This document shows positions 33,114 through 41,548 of a DNA stretch of 64,000 nucleotides, piece after piece. This DNA is from Peterkaempfera sp044755465. Its GTDB lineage: Bacteria; Actinomycetota; Actinomycetes; Streptomycetales; Streptomycetaceae. Below the pieces are notes generated by a model. That model worked only from the letters and a program-made list of their open reading frames with translations, was not told where the DNA came from and ran no database searches. Both the position numbers and the translations under genes were made by a program. The stretch is taken from the NCBI RefSeq assembly GCF_044755465.1, contig NZ_JBIVRB010000022.1:1-64000 (forward strand). The letters run 5' to 3'. The first letter of the stretch is position 1; every line of letters starts with the position of its first letter.

Positions 33114-34199
33114 TCACGACCGGTCCCCCCGCCCGTACCGCAGCCGGGCGAACTCCCGCGTCAGCGCGGTCCGCTGCTCCCCGGCGCCGCCGCGCATCCG
33201 CAGCACCGACAGCAGCATCCACAGGCGGGTCTGCGCGAAGTGCAGCGGCGACCCGTGCACATCGTCATGGGCGAGCAACCGGATGCCCCGGACCCGCTCC
33301 CGCAGCAACCGGGCGTCGCCCGGCGGGATGATCTCGTCGCGCAGACTGGTCACATGGGCCACCGGAATCCGCAGCGCCTCCAACTCCTCCGGGGCCAGCG
33401 CCCAGTCGCGGATCAGCCCGTAGACCTCGCCGGGCTTGCTACCGGTCAGCTGGGCGAGCGTGTCGGTGGTCACCCGGGGCACCTCCCGCTGCCACCCCGG
33501 GTCGGTGAAGAAGTCGCGCACCGGGGTCCCGGCGCCCGCCACACCGCTGATCCGCGAGTCGTGCAGGGCGGCCCGCAGCGCCAGATGGCCGCTGAAGCTC
33601 AGCGCCAGCGCATAGGTGTGCGCGGTGTCGGCCCGGTCGCCGACCGCGTCCAGGACGGCGGAGAACATCCGCCAGCTGTCCGCCTCGTACGGCAGGGTGT
33701 TCTCGCCGACCCCCGGCATCTCGGTGACCACCCCGGCGAAGCCGAGCGCGCCGAGCTGGAGCAGGACCGGCGCCCACTGCTCCTTGATCGAGACGATGCC
33801 GCCGACCATCACCAGCAGCGGCTTGGGGTCCGCCGCGTCCAGCCCCGCCGTCCAGCAGCGCACCCGTCCGCCGTCCAGCTCCACATCCAGCCGCCGCACC
33901 GCCGGGAACTGCGCCCGCCAGGCGTCGAACGCGGCGGTGCAGCGTTCCAGCGCCTCCTGCCGGGCGGTGCCGTCCACAAACGGGAAGCGGGCCATGTTGT
34001 AGTGCACACAGGCGTCCAGCAGCGCCCCCTCGGCCGCCAGCCGGTCGCCCGCCGCCGACCACTCGCGGACCCAGGAGCCCGGTGTTCCGTTCTCGTCGTG
34101 CCGGATGCGCTCCAGCAGCGGGTTGTAGTGGTCGGGTGACAGGCCCTGCGCATGGGTGTGCGCGACCACGAAGTTCTTCAGCTCGGCCAGGTCGTTCAT
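33114..34199 (-). CDS. Alpha/beta hydrolase, tetronate-forming eliminase (AbyA5-like)
   Basis: The 361-residue alpha/beta hydrolase resembles FrsA-type proteins: a helical N-terminal cap of about 120 residues, then the fold with a nucleophile elbow LSFSG (Ser201) and a late DDVHGSPLHF histidine. In spirotetronate pathways this protein eliminates acetate from the O-acetylated tetronate to give the exocyclic methylene, the dienophile of the Diels-Alder step. Start ATG 34199 overlaps the acyltransferase stop by four bases. It is the last gene of the minus-strand run RHS-AbyU-A1-A2-A3-A4-A5. The assignment rests on its place beside four other tetronate genes. Confidence 0.88.
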   Translation of the reverse strand: MNDLAELKNFVVAHTHAQGLSPDHYNPLLERIRHDENGTPGSWVREWSAAGDRLAAEGALLDACVHYNMARFPFVDGTARQEALERCTAAFDAWRAQFPAVRRLDVELDGGRVRCWTAGLDAADPKPLLVMVGGIVSIKEQWAPVLLQLGALGFAGVVTEMPGVGENTLPYEADSWRMFSAVLDAVGDRADTAHTYALALSFSGHLALRAALHDSRISGVAGAGTPVRDFFTDPGWQREVPRVTTDTLAQLTGSKPGEVYGLIRDWALAPEELEALRIPVAHVTSLRDEIIPPGDARLLRERVRGIRLLAHDDVHGSPLHFAQTRLWMLLSVLRMRGGAGEQRTALTREFARLRYGRGDRS

Positions 34200-34960
34200 A
34201 CGTTTTCCAGCGCCTCCTTCACCTCGGTCAGCACATCGGCCGCCTCCGCCCCGTCGATCGCCCGGTGGTCGAAGGCGAGACTCAGCCGCAGCACCGGAGC
34301 CACCACCACCCGGCCGTCCCGGACGACGGCCCGCTCCCGCACCCGGCCGACGCCGAACGTGGTGGTGGTACCGCCGACCGAGTGGAAGGAGTCGACCGCC
34401 CGGTGGCCCAGCGAGGTCACCGCGAAGGTCCCGTTCAGCCGCGGCCGCAGCTCCAGCGAGGCCGCCGCCCGGCGGAACGCCCGCCGGCCCTTGCCCCAGG
34501 ACGCCCGGTGCAGCCGGCGCACCCCCTCGAAGTCCGGCAGCGACTCCGGGTCCGCGTCCCGCACCCGCGCCAGATGCGCCTGCACCTCGGAGAGCCCGGC
34601 CTCGTGCACATTGGGCACGACCGTGCCGAGCACCACCCGCCGGCCCCCCAGGGTCCGGTCCAGCGTCAACTTGCCGTGGACGAAGGGGTAGTGCGCGATC
34701 CGCAGCCGCCGGCCGCCGCCGGCCACCGCCGCGTTGGCGTCCGGGTGCTTGGCCAGCACCTGCCCCGCCGCCAGCAGGACGTACGCCGTAGTCGAGTACC
34801 GCACCCCTTCGCTCTCCAGCGCCGCCGCGCGGTGCGCGAGGACCCGGCCCATGTCGACCTCGGTGTCCAGGAAGACCGGCGAGAAGTCCCGGACCACCTC
34901 CAGGAAGAACAGGGTGTGCCGACGCTGGCGGGGGAGCGGCCGCCCCGGACCGGACGTCAC
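34196..34960 (-). CDS. E2-like acyltransferase without lipoyl domain, tetronate O-acetyltransferase (AbyA4-like)
   Basis: The 254-residue protein matches only the catalytic domain of 2-oxoacid dehydrogenase E2 components and lacks lipoyl and subunit-binding domains. The catalytic motif FDHRAIDGAEAA, with the active His, is present near residue 230. GTG 34960 was taken as start because it overlaps the ACP stop (GTGA). A longer frame reads the ACP region out of frame. In tetronate pathways this stand-alone domain acetylates the primary alcohol of the glycerol-derived ring, preparing it for elimination by the next gene product. Confidence 0.9.
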   Translation of the reverse strand: MTSGPGRPLPRQRRHTLFFLEVVRDFSPVFLDTEVDMGRVLAHRAAALESEGVRYSTTAYVLLAAGQVLAKHPDANAAVAGGGRRLRIAHYPFVHGKLTLDRTLGGRRVVLGTVVPNVHEAGLSEVQAHLARVRDADPESLPDFEGVRRLHRASWGKGRRAFRRAAASLELRPRLNGTFAVTSLGHRAVDSFHSVGGTTTTFGVGRVRERAVVRDGRVVVAPVLRLSLAFDHRAIDGAEAADVLTEVKEALENV

Positions 34961-35184
34961 GGCGCCACCGCCAACCGGTACACGTCCCCCAGGCTGGCCG
35001 CCTCCAGCACCGCCGCCAGCGGCAGCGAGCGCCCGGTCTCGCGCTCCAGGATCGTGCACAGGGCGAGCAGCTGCACCGAGTCCCATGACTCCACGGTGTC
35101 CAGCCCGCGCCCCAGGTCCTCGGCCGTGACGGGCAGTGCGAGCTCGTCGCGCAGCAGCGTGACGAAGTCATCGACGGTCTTCAC
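34957..35184 (-). CDS. Discrete acyl carrier protein for glyceryl unit (AbyA3-like)
   Basis: The product is a 75-residue ACP with the phosphopantetheine attachment Ser in ESWDSVQLLAL at about residue 36. GTG start 35184 and stop overlap the neighbours by four bases each (GTGA). It should carry the glyceryl thioester made by the FkbH-like enzyme and pass it to the KAS III-like enzyme. Its position between abyA2- and abyA4-like genes is the standard order for tetronate clusters. Confidence 0.92.
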   Translation of the reverse strand: MKTVDDFVTLLRDELALPVTAEDLGRGLDTVESWDSVQLLALCTILERETGRSLPLAAVLEAASLGDVYRLAVAP

Positions 35185-37049
35185 GGGGTCTCCTCTCCGA
35201 AGTGAGCGGTCAGACGGATGTGCCCGGCGGGCGCGGGCAGCGGTCCTGCGGCGTACCGGAAGACCGCCGCGGCGTCGTCGGCCTCGACGGTCTCGAACCC
35301 CGCGCGCGGATAGAAGTCCGCGACCTTGCCGTTCTTGGCGGAGCGCCGGTACACCGCGCGCACCTCGGCGGCGCCGTCCTCGAACGCGTGGCGCAGCACG
35401 GCGTGCAGTACGGCCTGCTCGATGCCGCGCGAGAACACCCGGCAGCTCAGCAGGAAGTTCTCGATGTGCAGCACCTCCGCCTCGCGCCGCAGCAGCACGG
35501 CGCCGACCAGCCCGTGGTCACCGAACCGGTCGCCGGCGGCAACGGTCAGCACCCGCGCGGCCGGGTCCTCGACCAGGGCGCGGACCTCGGCCGACCCGAG
35601 CCGCTCGGTGGTGAGGTTGAACTGGTTGGTCCGCAGGGTGAGCTGCGAGACCCGCCCGAACTGCGCCGCCTCGGCCGGCCCCACCGCCACCGACAGGTCC
35701 AGCTCGCGCAGGTACCCGTCCAGCGAGTCGAAGGTGTGCAGGAAGTCCCGCCGGGCCCGCTCCTCGCGGTAGCGGGCGGGCCGCGCCAGATCCTCCGAGG
35801 TCAGCTCGGGCACGTCGAACCACCCCTCGCGCAGCAGCCGCTCGACGTGCAGCGCCGGCTCCTCCCCGACCCGCACCACCGCCACGCCCGGCAGCTCACG
35901 CCGGACCAGGCCGCATTCGAAGGCGCTGTCGTCGACGAAGACGAAGCTGTCCGGGGCGAGGTTCAGATCCGCACCCAGCTCGACCAGGTTCTCGTGCTTG
36001 GGGCGCCAGTTGGCCCGGATCTGTACGAAGTCCGGCTCACGCAGTGTCAGCTCAGGGTGGTCGCGCAGGGTCTTCACCACCGGCTCCCGGTCGTTCTTGG
36101 AGACGGCGGCGAGCAGGACGCCCTGCGAGGCCAGCTGGCGGACCACCCGCTGGAACCGCCGGAAGGCCTCCCCCCGGTAGCCGCCCGCCACCTCGATCCC
36201 CTCGGCGCCGACCTCCCCGAGCACCCCGCCCCACACGGTGTCGTCCAGGTCCAGCGCCAGCACCTTCTTCACCCCGCCCGCCGTCCGGCGGGCCAGCTGG
36301 CCCACCTCGCGGGCGTAGGCGGTGAGCAGCCCGTCGGACAGGTGCGCCTTCGCGTACACGCTCTGCCGGACGTCCTGCGCCGCGACGCCGCCCGCCAGCA
36401 GCGGATCGAGATCCACCGTCACCACCCCGGACCCGCGCTCCGCGAGCCGCAGCAGCCGCGCGTTGGCCTCCCGCCACACCACGCCGAGCCGGCTGCGCGA
36501 GCCCAGGTCCAGCAGCTGGGCGGCCAGCGACCGGGGCAGCGGCAGGGTGTTGAGCACCAGGGTGGCCCCCTCGGCGGCGCCGGCGAAGACCTCCGCCGCC
36601 CGCTCGACCAGGTCCAGCTTCTCGGTCAGCACCCGCTCCACGTCCGCCACCCGCCACGGCAGCGGCAGTTCGTCCTCGACCACCGCCGGGTCGAGGACGC
36701 AGAGCGCGAAGTCCGGCCGGGCGGCGTACAGCCCGCTCGCCGGGTCGACCAGGTCGAAGACCCAGCCGTCGAAGTCCCCCTGGTGCAGCCGCGCGAGCAG
36801 CCCGTGCCGGGCCAGCTCCACGGTGAGCGCCGGGATCAGCGCGGAGAGCGTGCCGTGCCCGGTCACCGCGATCACCGGCGCGGGCGTCCCGGGGTGCGCG
36901 GCCAGCACCGCCGCCGGGTCGACCCGGGCCAGCAGCCGGCCCGCCCGTACCAGCTCCTCGTCGGACAGCTCCGCCAGCAGGGCGCGCACGGCCGGGTACT
37001 CCTCGGCCAGCACGCCTTGACGCAGCAGCGCCGCCAGTGCCTCGCTCAC
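35181..37049 (-). CDS. FkbH-like HAD-superfamily glyceryl-ACP synthase (AbyA2-like)
   Basis: The 622-residue FkbH-type protein has an N-terminal domain of about 250 residues, then the HAD phosphatase domain with nucleophile motif LDLDDTVWGG near 265, VSKNDREPV, and FVFVDDSAFE, followed by a GNAT-like C-terminal part. It takes 1,3-bisphosphoglycerate, removes phosphate and loads the glyceryl group on the discrete ACP. Start GTG 37049 lies 4 nt after the KAS III stop. Translations starting further upstream cross that gene. With the next gene products it supplies the three-carbon unit of the tetronate ring. Confidence 0.93.
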   Translation of the reverse strand: MSEALAALLRQGVLAEEYPAVRALLAELSDEELVRAGRLLARVDPAAVLAAHPGTPAPVIAVTGHGTLSALIPALTVELARHGLLARLHQGDFDGWVFDLVDPASGLYAARPDFALCVLDPAVVEDELPLPWRVADVERVLTEKLDLVERAAEVFAGAAEGATLVLNTLPLPRSLAAQLLDLGSRSRLGVVWREANARLLRLAERGSGVVTVDLDPLLAGGVAAQDVRQSVYAKAHLSDGLLTAYAREVGQLARRTAGGVKKVLALDLDDTVWGGVLGEVGAEGIEVAGGYRGEAFRRFQRVVRQLASQGVLLAAVSKNDREPVVKTLRDHPELTLREPDFVQIRANWRPKHENLVELGADLNLAPDSFVFVDDSAFECGLVRRELPGVAVVRVGEEPALHVERLLREGWFDVPELTSEDLARPARYREERARRDFLHTFDSLDGYLRELDLSVAVGPAEAAQFGRVSQLTLRTNQFNLTTERLGSAEVRALVEDPAARVLTVAAGDRFGDHGLVGAVLLRREAEVLHIENFLLSCRVFSRGIEQAVLHAVLRHAFEDGAAEVRAVYRRSAKNGKVADFYPRAGFETVEADDAAAVFRYAAGPLPAPAGHIRLTAHFGEETP

Positions 37050-37053
37050 GCTC

Positions 37054-38085
37054 TCAGACCCCTTCCAGGGCGAAGCCCGCCTTGAGCCACTTGCTTGACT
37101 CGATGGAGATCCCCACCGCCCGCCGGCCGGCGGCCAGTCGGCCCAACGCCTGCTCCAGCTGGAGGAAGACGATCGCGTTGCCGCAGTTGCCGGCCTCGTC
37201 CACACACGAGACGGCCTCGGCGCCCGGCAGCGCCAGCCCCTCGGTGATCAGCCGGGTCATCCGGCCGGACAGCTGCGGCGGCAGCAGCAGATCGACATCG
37301 CCCGGCTGCCAGCCGAGCCCGTCCAGCAGCTCCGCCAGCACCTCGCCGGTCATCCGGGGCACATGCTGCTCGATCGCCTTGTAGTCCTCGGTCGCCGCCG
37401 GCCGGTCGCTGTCCCGGTCGGCGGGGCCGAACCACTCCAGGACCGCGCCGGGCGCCCGGCCCAGTCCGACCAGCCGGGTGAACAGCGTACGAACCGCCGC
37501 CGCGCCCGGCGCCGGGTCCAGGGAGAGCACCGCGGCGCCCGCCGCGTCCCCGAACAGCACATAGTTGACCAGCTCCGCCGGGGCCGTCCGGCGCAGATCC
37601 GTGTCCAGGTCGTAGAAGCGCGCGATCACGTCCCCGCCCAGCGCCAGCACCGTGCGGGCGCTCCCGCCCAGCAGCAGCTGCCGGGCGACGTCCAGCGCCT
37701 GCACCGCGCCCGAGCACCCCGACTGGAGCTGGAAGCTGCGCACCCCGTCGATGCCCAGCCGGTCCGCGACGACATTGACCGTCGCCGGCATCAGCTGGTC
37801 CGGGGTCGCCGTGCCCAGCACCACCGCGTCCACGTCGCCGGGCCCGAGACCGGCGGCCGTCAGCGCCCGGCCGCCCGCCTCGGTGGCCAGGTCCGCCAGC
37901 GAGTCGGTGAGCTTCCCGGACTCCAGGTCCAGCGCCAGATGGCGGGACTTGGTGCCGATGAACACCTCCACCCACTGCTCCCACAGCGGGTCCATACCGA
38001 ACCGCGCGGCCAGCGCGGCGTTGTCCACGGCCGTGCCCGGCAGCGCGGACGCCGCAGACCGTAGGTACACTTCCCGACCCGTCAT
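37054..38085 (-). CDS. KAS III-like tetronate-forming enzyme (AbyA1-like)
   Basis: The 343-residue thiolase-fold enzyme related to FabH has nucleophile Cys124 in QSGCSGAV and the Asn-rich motif AGNCGNA near 305. The usual PHQAN histidine motif reads LPPQLSG near residue 270, so the His seems replaced by Pro. In tetronate pathways this enzyme joins the polyketide chain to glyceryl-ACP and closes the ring while releasing the chain. ATG 38085 was preferred because GAGGAG then sits nine bases upstream. The ATG three codons earlier directly abuts that site. AbyU follows upstream after 43 bp. Confidence 0.93.
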   Translation of the reverse strand: MTGREVYLRSAASALPGTAVDNAALAARFGMDPLWEQWVEVFIGTKSRHLALDLESGKLTDSLADLATEAGGRALTAAGLGPGDVDAVVLGTATPDQLMPATVNVVADRLGIDGVRSFQLQSGCSGAVQALDVARQLLLGGSARTVLALGGDVIARFYDLDTDLRRTAPAELVNYVLFGDAAGAAVLSLDPAPGAAAVRTLFTRLVGLGRAPGAVLEWFGPADRDSDRPAATEDYKAIEQHVPRMTGEVLAELLDGLGWQPGDVDLLLPPQLSGRMTRLITEGLALPGAEAVSCVDEAGNCGNAIVFLQLEQALGRLAAGRRAVGISIESSKWLKAGFALEGV

Positions 38086-38128
38086 GAGCCGCATCTCCTC
38101 GGAAGGTGGGTGACGTCCGTGCGGGCGG

Positions 38129-38533
38129 TCAGTCGGAGAGCAGCAGCCGCGCCTCGGCGGCGGCCCTGACCCCCGTCATCCGCCAGGTGCGGAAGCCGGT
38201 CAGGCCCGCGTAGCGGCCGCCGGTGCCGGTCGCCGGGTAGTGGACCCACTCGCTGGCGCGGACGTCGTTGAAGTCGGCCCAGCCCTCCGCGTGGACGGTC
38301 CCGTCCTCGAAGGTGAGGTCCTCGGTGTAGTACGTCAGCAGCCCGCCGTCGCCGGGCCGGACGTACTCGATGCGGAACGAGCCGTGCGAGGTGCCGATCA
38401 GCTTGTCGTCCTCGTCGTACAGCTCGTCGTCGAACGTGCCGGTCTGACCGACCTGCGGTTCGGCCACCTCCACGTCGTCCACGACCTTGACCACGATCTC
38501 CTTGGGGACGCGGATCACGATCTCGTCGGCCAT
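38129..38533 (-). CDS. AbyU-like spirotetronate cyclase (Diels-Alderase)
   Basis: The product is a 134-residue small beta-barrel protein of the AbyU family (allene-oxide-cyclase-like barrel). Stretches such as EIVVKVVDDVEVA, FDDELYDEDDKLIGTS, FRIEYVRPGDGGLLTYY, HAEGWADFND and GLTGFRTWRMTGVR agree with AbyU as I remember it. That enzyme catalyses the intramolecular [4+2] cycloaddition between the polyketide diene and the exocyclic methylene tetronate, giving the spiro ring. Start ATG 38533 has GGAGAG five bases upstream. A start 30 bases earlier has no ribosome site. It lies between the RHS gene (26 bp) and the KAS III gene (43 bp), all on one strand. Confidence 0.92.
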   Translation of the reverse strand: MADEIVIRVPKEIVVKVVDDVEVAEPQVGQTGTFDDELYDEDDKLIGTSHGSFRIEYVRPGDGGLLTYYTEDLTFEDGTVHAEGWADFNDVRASEWVHYPATGTGGRYAGLTGFRTWRMTGVRAAAEARLLLSD

Positions 38534-38559
38534 CAGGGCTCTCCATTCGGGTGTGTGCG

Positions 38560-41256
38560 TCACAGGGACCGGGGCGGCAGCGCCCCGGCGATCAGGGGAG
38601 GTGTGCCGGGTGTCGCGCCGGGCCCGGTGAGGACGTCCGGCGGCTCGGCGGCGTCCGGGCGGGGGAAGAACACCTCGGCGGCCGGCTCGTGCGGGCGGGC
38701 CAGCACCGACCAGAAGTCGTGCCGGGTCCAGGTCCCGCTGTTCACCGGGTCGTTGTCGGCGAAGGTGTACGGCGCGTACTGCCGGCCCGTCGGGTCGGGC
38801 TGGGTGAACCGGCCCCAGAACCCGTTGTAGAGGTGGTGGTCGAGCACATGCGCGCTGCGCAGCAGCTGGTAGGCGCCCCGGTACCGGAAGGGGTTGACCG
38901 CCGCCGCCTCGCCGGACGCGGTCACCGCCCCGTGCGGGGTGTAGCGGTACGTGGCGGCGAGCGTGCCCCGCTCGTCCAGGAGCGCGAGCACCGAGCCCTG
39001 CTGGTCGGTCACCGCCCAGTAGTGCCGGCCGTCGTCGGTCAGCACGGCCAGCAGGGCACCGTCCGGCGTCCGCACGTAGTCGGTCGGCACACCGTTGTCG
39101 ACCGTGCGCACGACGCCCAGCGGGGAGCGGGTCAGGACGTGCACGACGGCCCGGCCGTCCACCGTGGTCTCCGCGATCCGCCGGGGCGCTTCCTGGCCGA
39201 GCCCGTCGTAGCGGACGTCCACCACCCGCTGCCCGCCGAACACCCCGGTCAGGGTCTGCTGGGTGGGGCTGTAGCGGAACGAGCCGGTGGGATTGGTCTC
39301 CTCGGTGAAGTTGCCCGCGCCGTCGTAGGCGAAGGCGGTCTCGCCGAACAGCACCACCTGGCCCGCCCGGTTGAGGGTGAACCGGATGTCCCCGAGCCGC
39401 ACCAGGTGGTGGGCGCCGTCATAGGCGTACTCGGTCTCACCCGCCCGCACCAGCCGCTTCAGGCCGTCGTACGCGTAGACCGTGGTCTCACCGTCCAGCA
39501 CGGCCGAGCGCAGCACGTCGCTGTCGGCGCCGCCGCCGGAGCTGTAGCAGTACCCGGCGGCCAGCAGGACACCGCCGTCGGGCCCGCGCACCGTCAGCGC
39601 GGTCCGGCGGCCCGAGGCGTCGTACCGGATCTCCTGGGTGGCCGCGCCGAAGTCCACGCCGGTCAGGCGGCCGGCCGCGTCATGGGTGAGGCGGGCGGTG
39701 CGCCCGGCCGGTGTGGTGACCGCCTCGGTGCGGCCGGCGCCGTCCAGGGTGTAGCGGGTGGTGCCGCCGGGCGTGGTCAGCCCGGTCAGCGCACCGTCGC
39801 CGTCATAGGCGGCGCGGACCGTCTCGGTGCCCGGCGCGGCCCCCGCGCGGTGCTGCGGGTCGGGCGAGTGCTGCGGGTCGGGCGAGTGCTGGGGGTCGGG
39901 CGAGTGCTGGGGGTCGGGCGAGTCGGGCGGGTCCTGGGTCCGTACGGACGAGACGAGCCGGCTGCCGCCCGCCGTCCTGGCCCAGCCGAAGTCGTACGAC
40001 CAGCCCGGACCCGACTTGCGCACCACCCGGCCCAGCGCGTCATGGGTCAGCACCAGCAGGGTCCGGCCCGAGTCCTCGTCGGTGACCTCGGTCAGCCGGC
40101 CGACCGGGTCGTAGCGGTAGCCGGTCCGGCCGCCGCTGCCGCTGGTGACCCCGGTGACGCGGCCCAGCCCGTCGTACCGGAAGGAGGTGCGGCCCAGCGG
40201 CGCGGGCGGATCGACGGCCGTCAGGTTCCCCGCCGCGTCGTAGCCGAACCGGGTCGTGGCGCCGTTGCCGTCGGTGACGGAGGCCAGCCTGCCGTGCGCG
40301 GACTCATACGTCCGGGAGTCGACATCCGTGTCCGGGCCCACCGCGCGGCTGCGCACCAGACGGCCCGACTCGTCGTACTCCAGCCGGAGTTCATTGCCCG
40401 CCGGATCACGCAGCACGGTGACCGCGCTCCCGTCCGGCGCCTCGCGGTACTCGGCCGCCGACAGGGCGGACGTCGGTAGCCGCACCGAGGTGAGGCGGCC
40501 CCGCCGGTCGTAGCCGCGCCGGGTGGTCCCGCCCGTCTCGTCGGTGACCGCCGTCACCCGGCCCTGACCGTCCCGGGCATACCGCGACACCCCGCCGGCC
40601 GGGCCCTCGACGGCCGTCAGCCGGCCCGCCGCGTCGAAGAGGTACCCGGTCCGCCGGCCGGTGGCGCCGATGACCACCGTCCGGTCCCGCGTGTACTCGA
40701 AGGCGGTGCGGACCGGGCCGTCCGGACCCGTCCAGGCCACCTCGCGGACCGCGTGCCGCGCGTCGTACGAGAGCCGGACCGCCGCGCCGGTCGGATCGGT
40801 CAGCTCGACCAGCCGGCCCGACGCGTCCCAGTGGTACGCGGTCGCCGCGCCGTCGGCGTCCGTCTGCCGCGCCAGCCGGCCCGCCCGGTCATAGCCGAAC
40901 GACGCCACCTGGGCGCCCAGCGGGTCCACCGTCTTGGCGATCCGGCCGTCGCCGTCGCGGTGGAGCGTCACGACGCGGCCCTGCGCGTCGGTGATGGTGA
41001 CCGGCTCGCCACCGGCGTCCGGCTCGAACGGCCCGGCGCCGAGCGACCAGCCGACGCCGAAGCCCGTGTCGGCCGAGGTGTGACCGTGGTACTCGCGGAC
41101 CAGCCGCAGCGGCCGCCCCGCGCCACCGACCACCAGGTCGAGCTGCCGCAGGACGAGTTCGCCGCCGTGCAGGGCGACCAGCAGCTCGCTGAGATCCCCG
41201 AGGGGAAGGCGCCATGCGGCACGTGGGGCGGTGGTGTTGTCCCGGGGCGTGGGCAC
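38560..41256 (-). CDS. RHS/YD-repeat protein heading the tetronate operon, function unknown
   Basis: The 898-residue protein is dominated by YD/RHS repeats (YDRAGRL, YDASGRRT, YDGLGRV, YAYDGLKRL and many more). An N-terminal REYHGHTSADTGFGVGWSLG entry motif precedes them, and the RHS core is near 800-870 (YRYTPHGAV, NPFRYRGAY, DHHLYNGFWGRFTQPDP). There is no signal peptide, so it should remain in the cytoplasm unless specially exported. After the core only about 65 Pro-rich residues remain, with no recognisable toxin domain. Start GTG 41256 has GAGGAG seven bases upstream. It lies 26 bp before the AbyU gene on the same strand and so is probably co-transcribed with the tetronate genes. I know no role for an RHS shell in spirotetronate biosynthesis. 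Confidence 0.88.
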   Translation of the reverse strand: MPTPRDNTTAPRAAWRLPLGDLSELLVALHGGELVLRQLDLVVGGAGRPLRLVREYHGHTSADTGFGVGWSLGAGPFEPDAGGEPVTITDAQGRVVTLHRDGDGRIAKTVDPLGAQVASFGYDRAGRLARQTDADGAATAYHWDASGRLVELTDPTGAAVRLSYDARHAVREVAWTGPDGPVRTAFEYTRDRTVVIGATGRRTGYLFDAAGRLTAVEGPAGGVSRYARDGQGRVTAVTDETGGTTRRGYDRRGRLTSVRLPTSALSAAEYREAPDGSAVTVLRDPAGNELRLEYDESGRLVRSRAVGPDTDVDSRTYESAHGRLASVTDGNGATTRFGYDAAGNLTAVDPPAPLGRTSFRYDGLGRVTGVTSGSGGRTGYRYDPVGRLTEVTDEDSGRTLLVLTHDALGRVVRKSGPGWSYDFGWARTAGGSRLVSSVRTQDPPDSPDPQHSPDPQHSPDPQHSPDPQHRAGAAPGTETVRAAYDGDGALTGLTTPGGTTRYTLDGAGRTEAVTTPAGRTARLTHDAAGRLTGVDFGAATQEIRYDASGRRTALTVRGPDGGVLLAAGYCYSSGGGADSDVLRSAVLDGETTVYAYDGLKRLVRAGETEYAYDGAHHLVRLGDIRFTLNRAGQVVLFGETAFAYDGAGNFTEETNPTGSFRYSPTQQTLTGVFGGQRVVDVRYDGLGQEAPRRIAETTVDGRAVVHVLTRSPLGVVRTVDNGVPTDYVRTPDGALLAVLTDDGRHYWAVTDQQGSVLALLDERGTLAATYRYTPHGAVTASGEAAAVNPFRYRGAYQLLRSAHVLDHHLYNGFWGRFTQPDPTGRQYAPYTFADNDPVNSGTWTRHDFWSVLARPHEPAAEVFFPRPDAAEPPDVLTGPGATPGTPPLIAGALPPRSL
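39850..39921 (-). repeat. Four 18-bp tandem repeats in the RHS gene
   Basis: Four contiguous 18-bp units (39850-39867, 39868-39885, 39886-39903, 39904-39921) differ by one base between the first and last pair. They encode SPDPQH four times, a flexible insertion between YD repeats. Confidence 0.95.
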
Positions 41257-41350
41257 GGGGCGGCTCCTCGGCTGGCTCTGGGAGGCTGGGCCGGGCCCTC
41301 GTACGGTGGAGACCTGGGCTGTCCGGCGGACCGTCAGCCTCACCCGGGGC

Positions 41351-41366
41351 GCTAAATCGCTGCTAA
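41351..41366. promoter_or_regulatory. Candidate SARP-type direct repeat upstream of RHS-tetronate operon
   Basis: GCTAA occurs at 41351-41355 and again at 41362-41366, exactly 11 bp apart; read on the minus strand this is TTAGC twice. SARP regulators bind short repeats spaced by 11 or 22 bp. The site is about 95-110 bp upstream of the RHS start. This is only a candidate. Confidence 0.35.
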
Positions 41367-41426
41367 GGCGAATCCCGGGCCCCGCCGTGGGACGGAAGCC
41401 GGGCAGACCGGGCGTACTCCATGAAC

Positions 41427-41441
41427 GTTCTGTAACAGAAC
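41427..41441. promoter_or_regulatory. Perfect palindrome in the divergent RHS / LuxR promoter region
   Basis: GTTCTG-TAA-CAGAAC is a perfect 6-3-6 inverted repeat. It lies 107 bp before the LAL regulator start and about 170 bp before the RHS start, in the only sizeable intergenic region between them. It could bind a dimeric regulator such as the LuxR-type protein itself. Confidence 0.5.
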
Positions 41442-41548
41442 CGTGAAAGCCGTCGGCCGCTCTTACCCTGACAGGGACCGCACCTGCCGTACGCGTCCAG
41501 CGCAGCCGGGAACACGGGATTTCCGACCGGGGGAAGGAGCCCTCCGAC

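Noticed and set aside
34961..35171. Continuous frame fusing the E2-like protein or hydrolase with upstream sequence
   Set aside because: The extension is the out-of-frame reading of the ACP gene. GTGA and ATGA overlaps show separate genes.
38560..38760. Polymorphic toxin tip at the end of the RHS protein
   Set aside because: Only about 65 Pro-rich residues follow the core, with no nuclease, deaminase or other toxin motif and no immunity-type gene downstream (the next gene is the cyclase).
39850..39921. Tandem 18-bp units as a CRISPR-like array
   Set aside because: The units are contiguous without spacers and encode an in-frame peptide repeat.
41421..41435. Mini-frame ATG-AAC-GTT-CTG-TAA as leader peptide of the LAL gene
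   Set aside because: There is no ribosome site before it and it is simply the left half of the palindrome.
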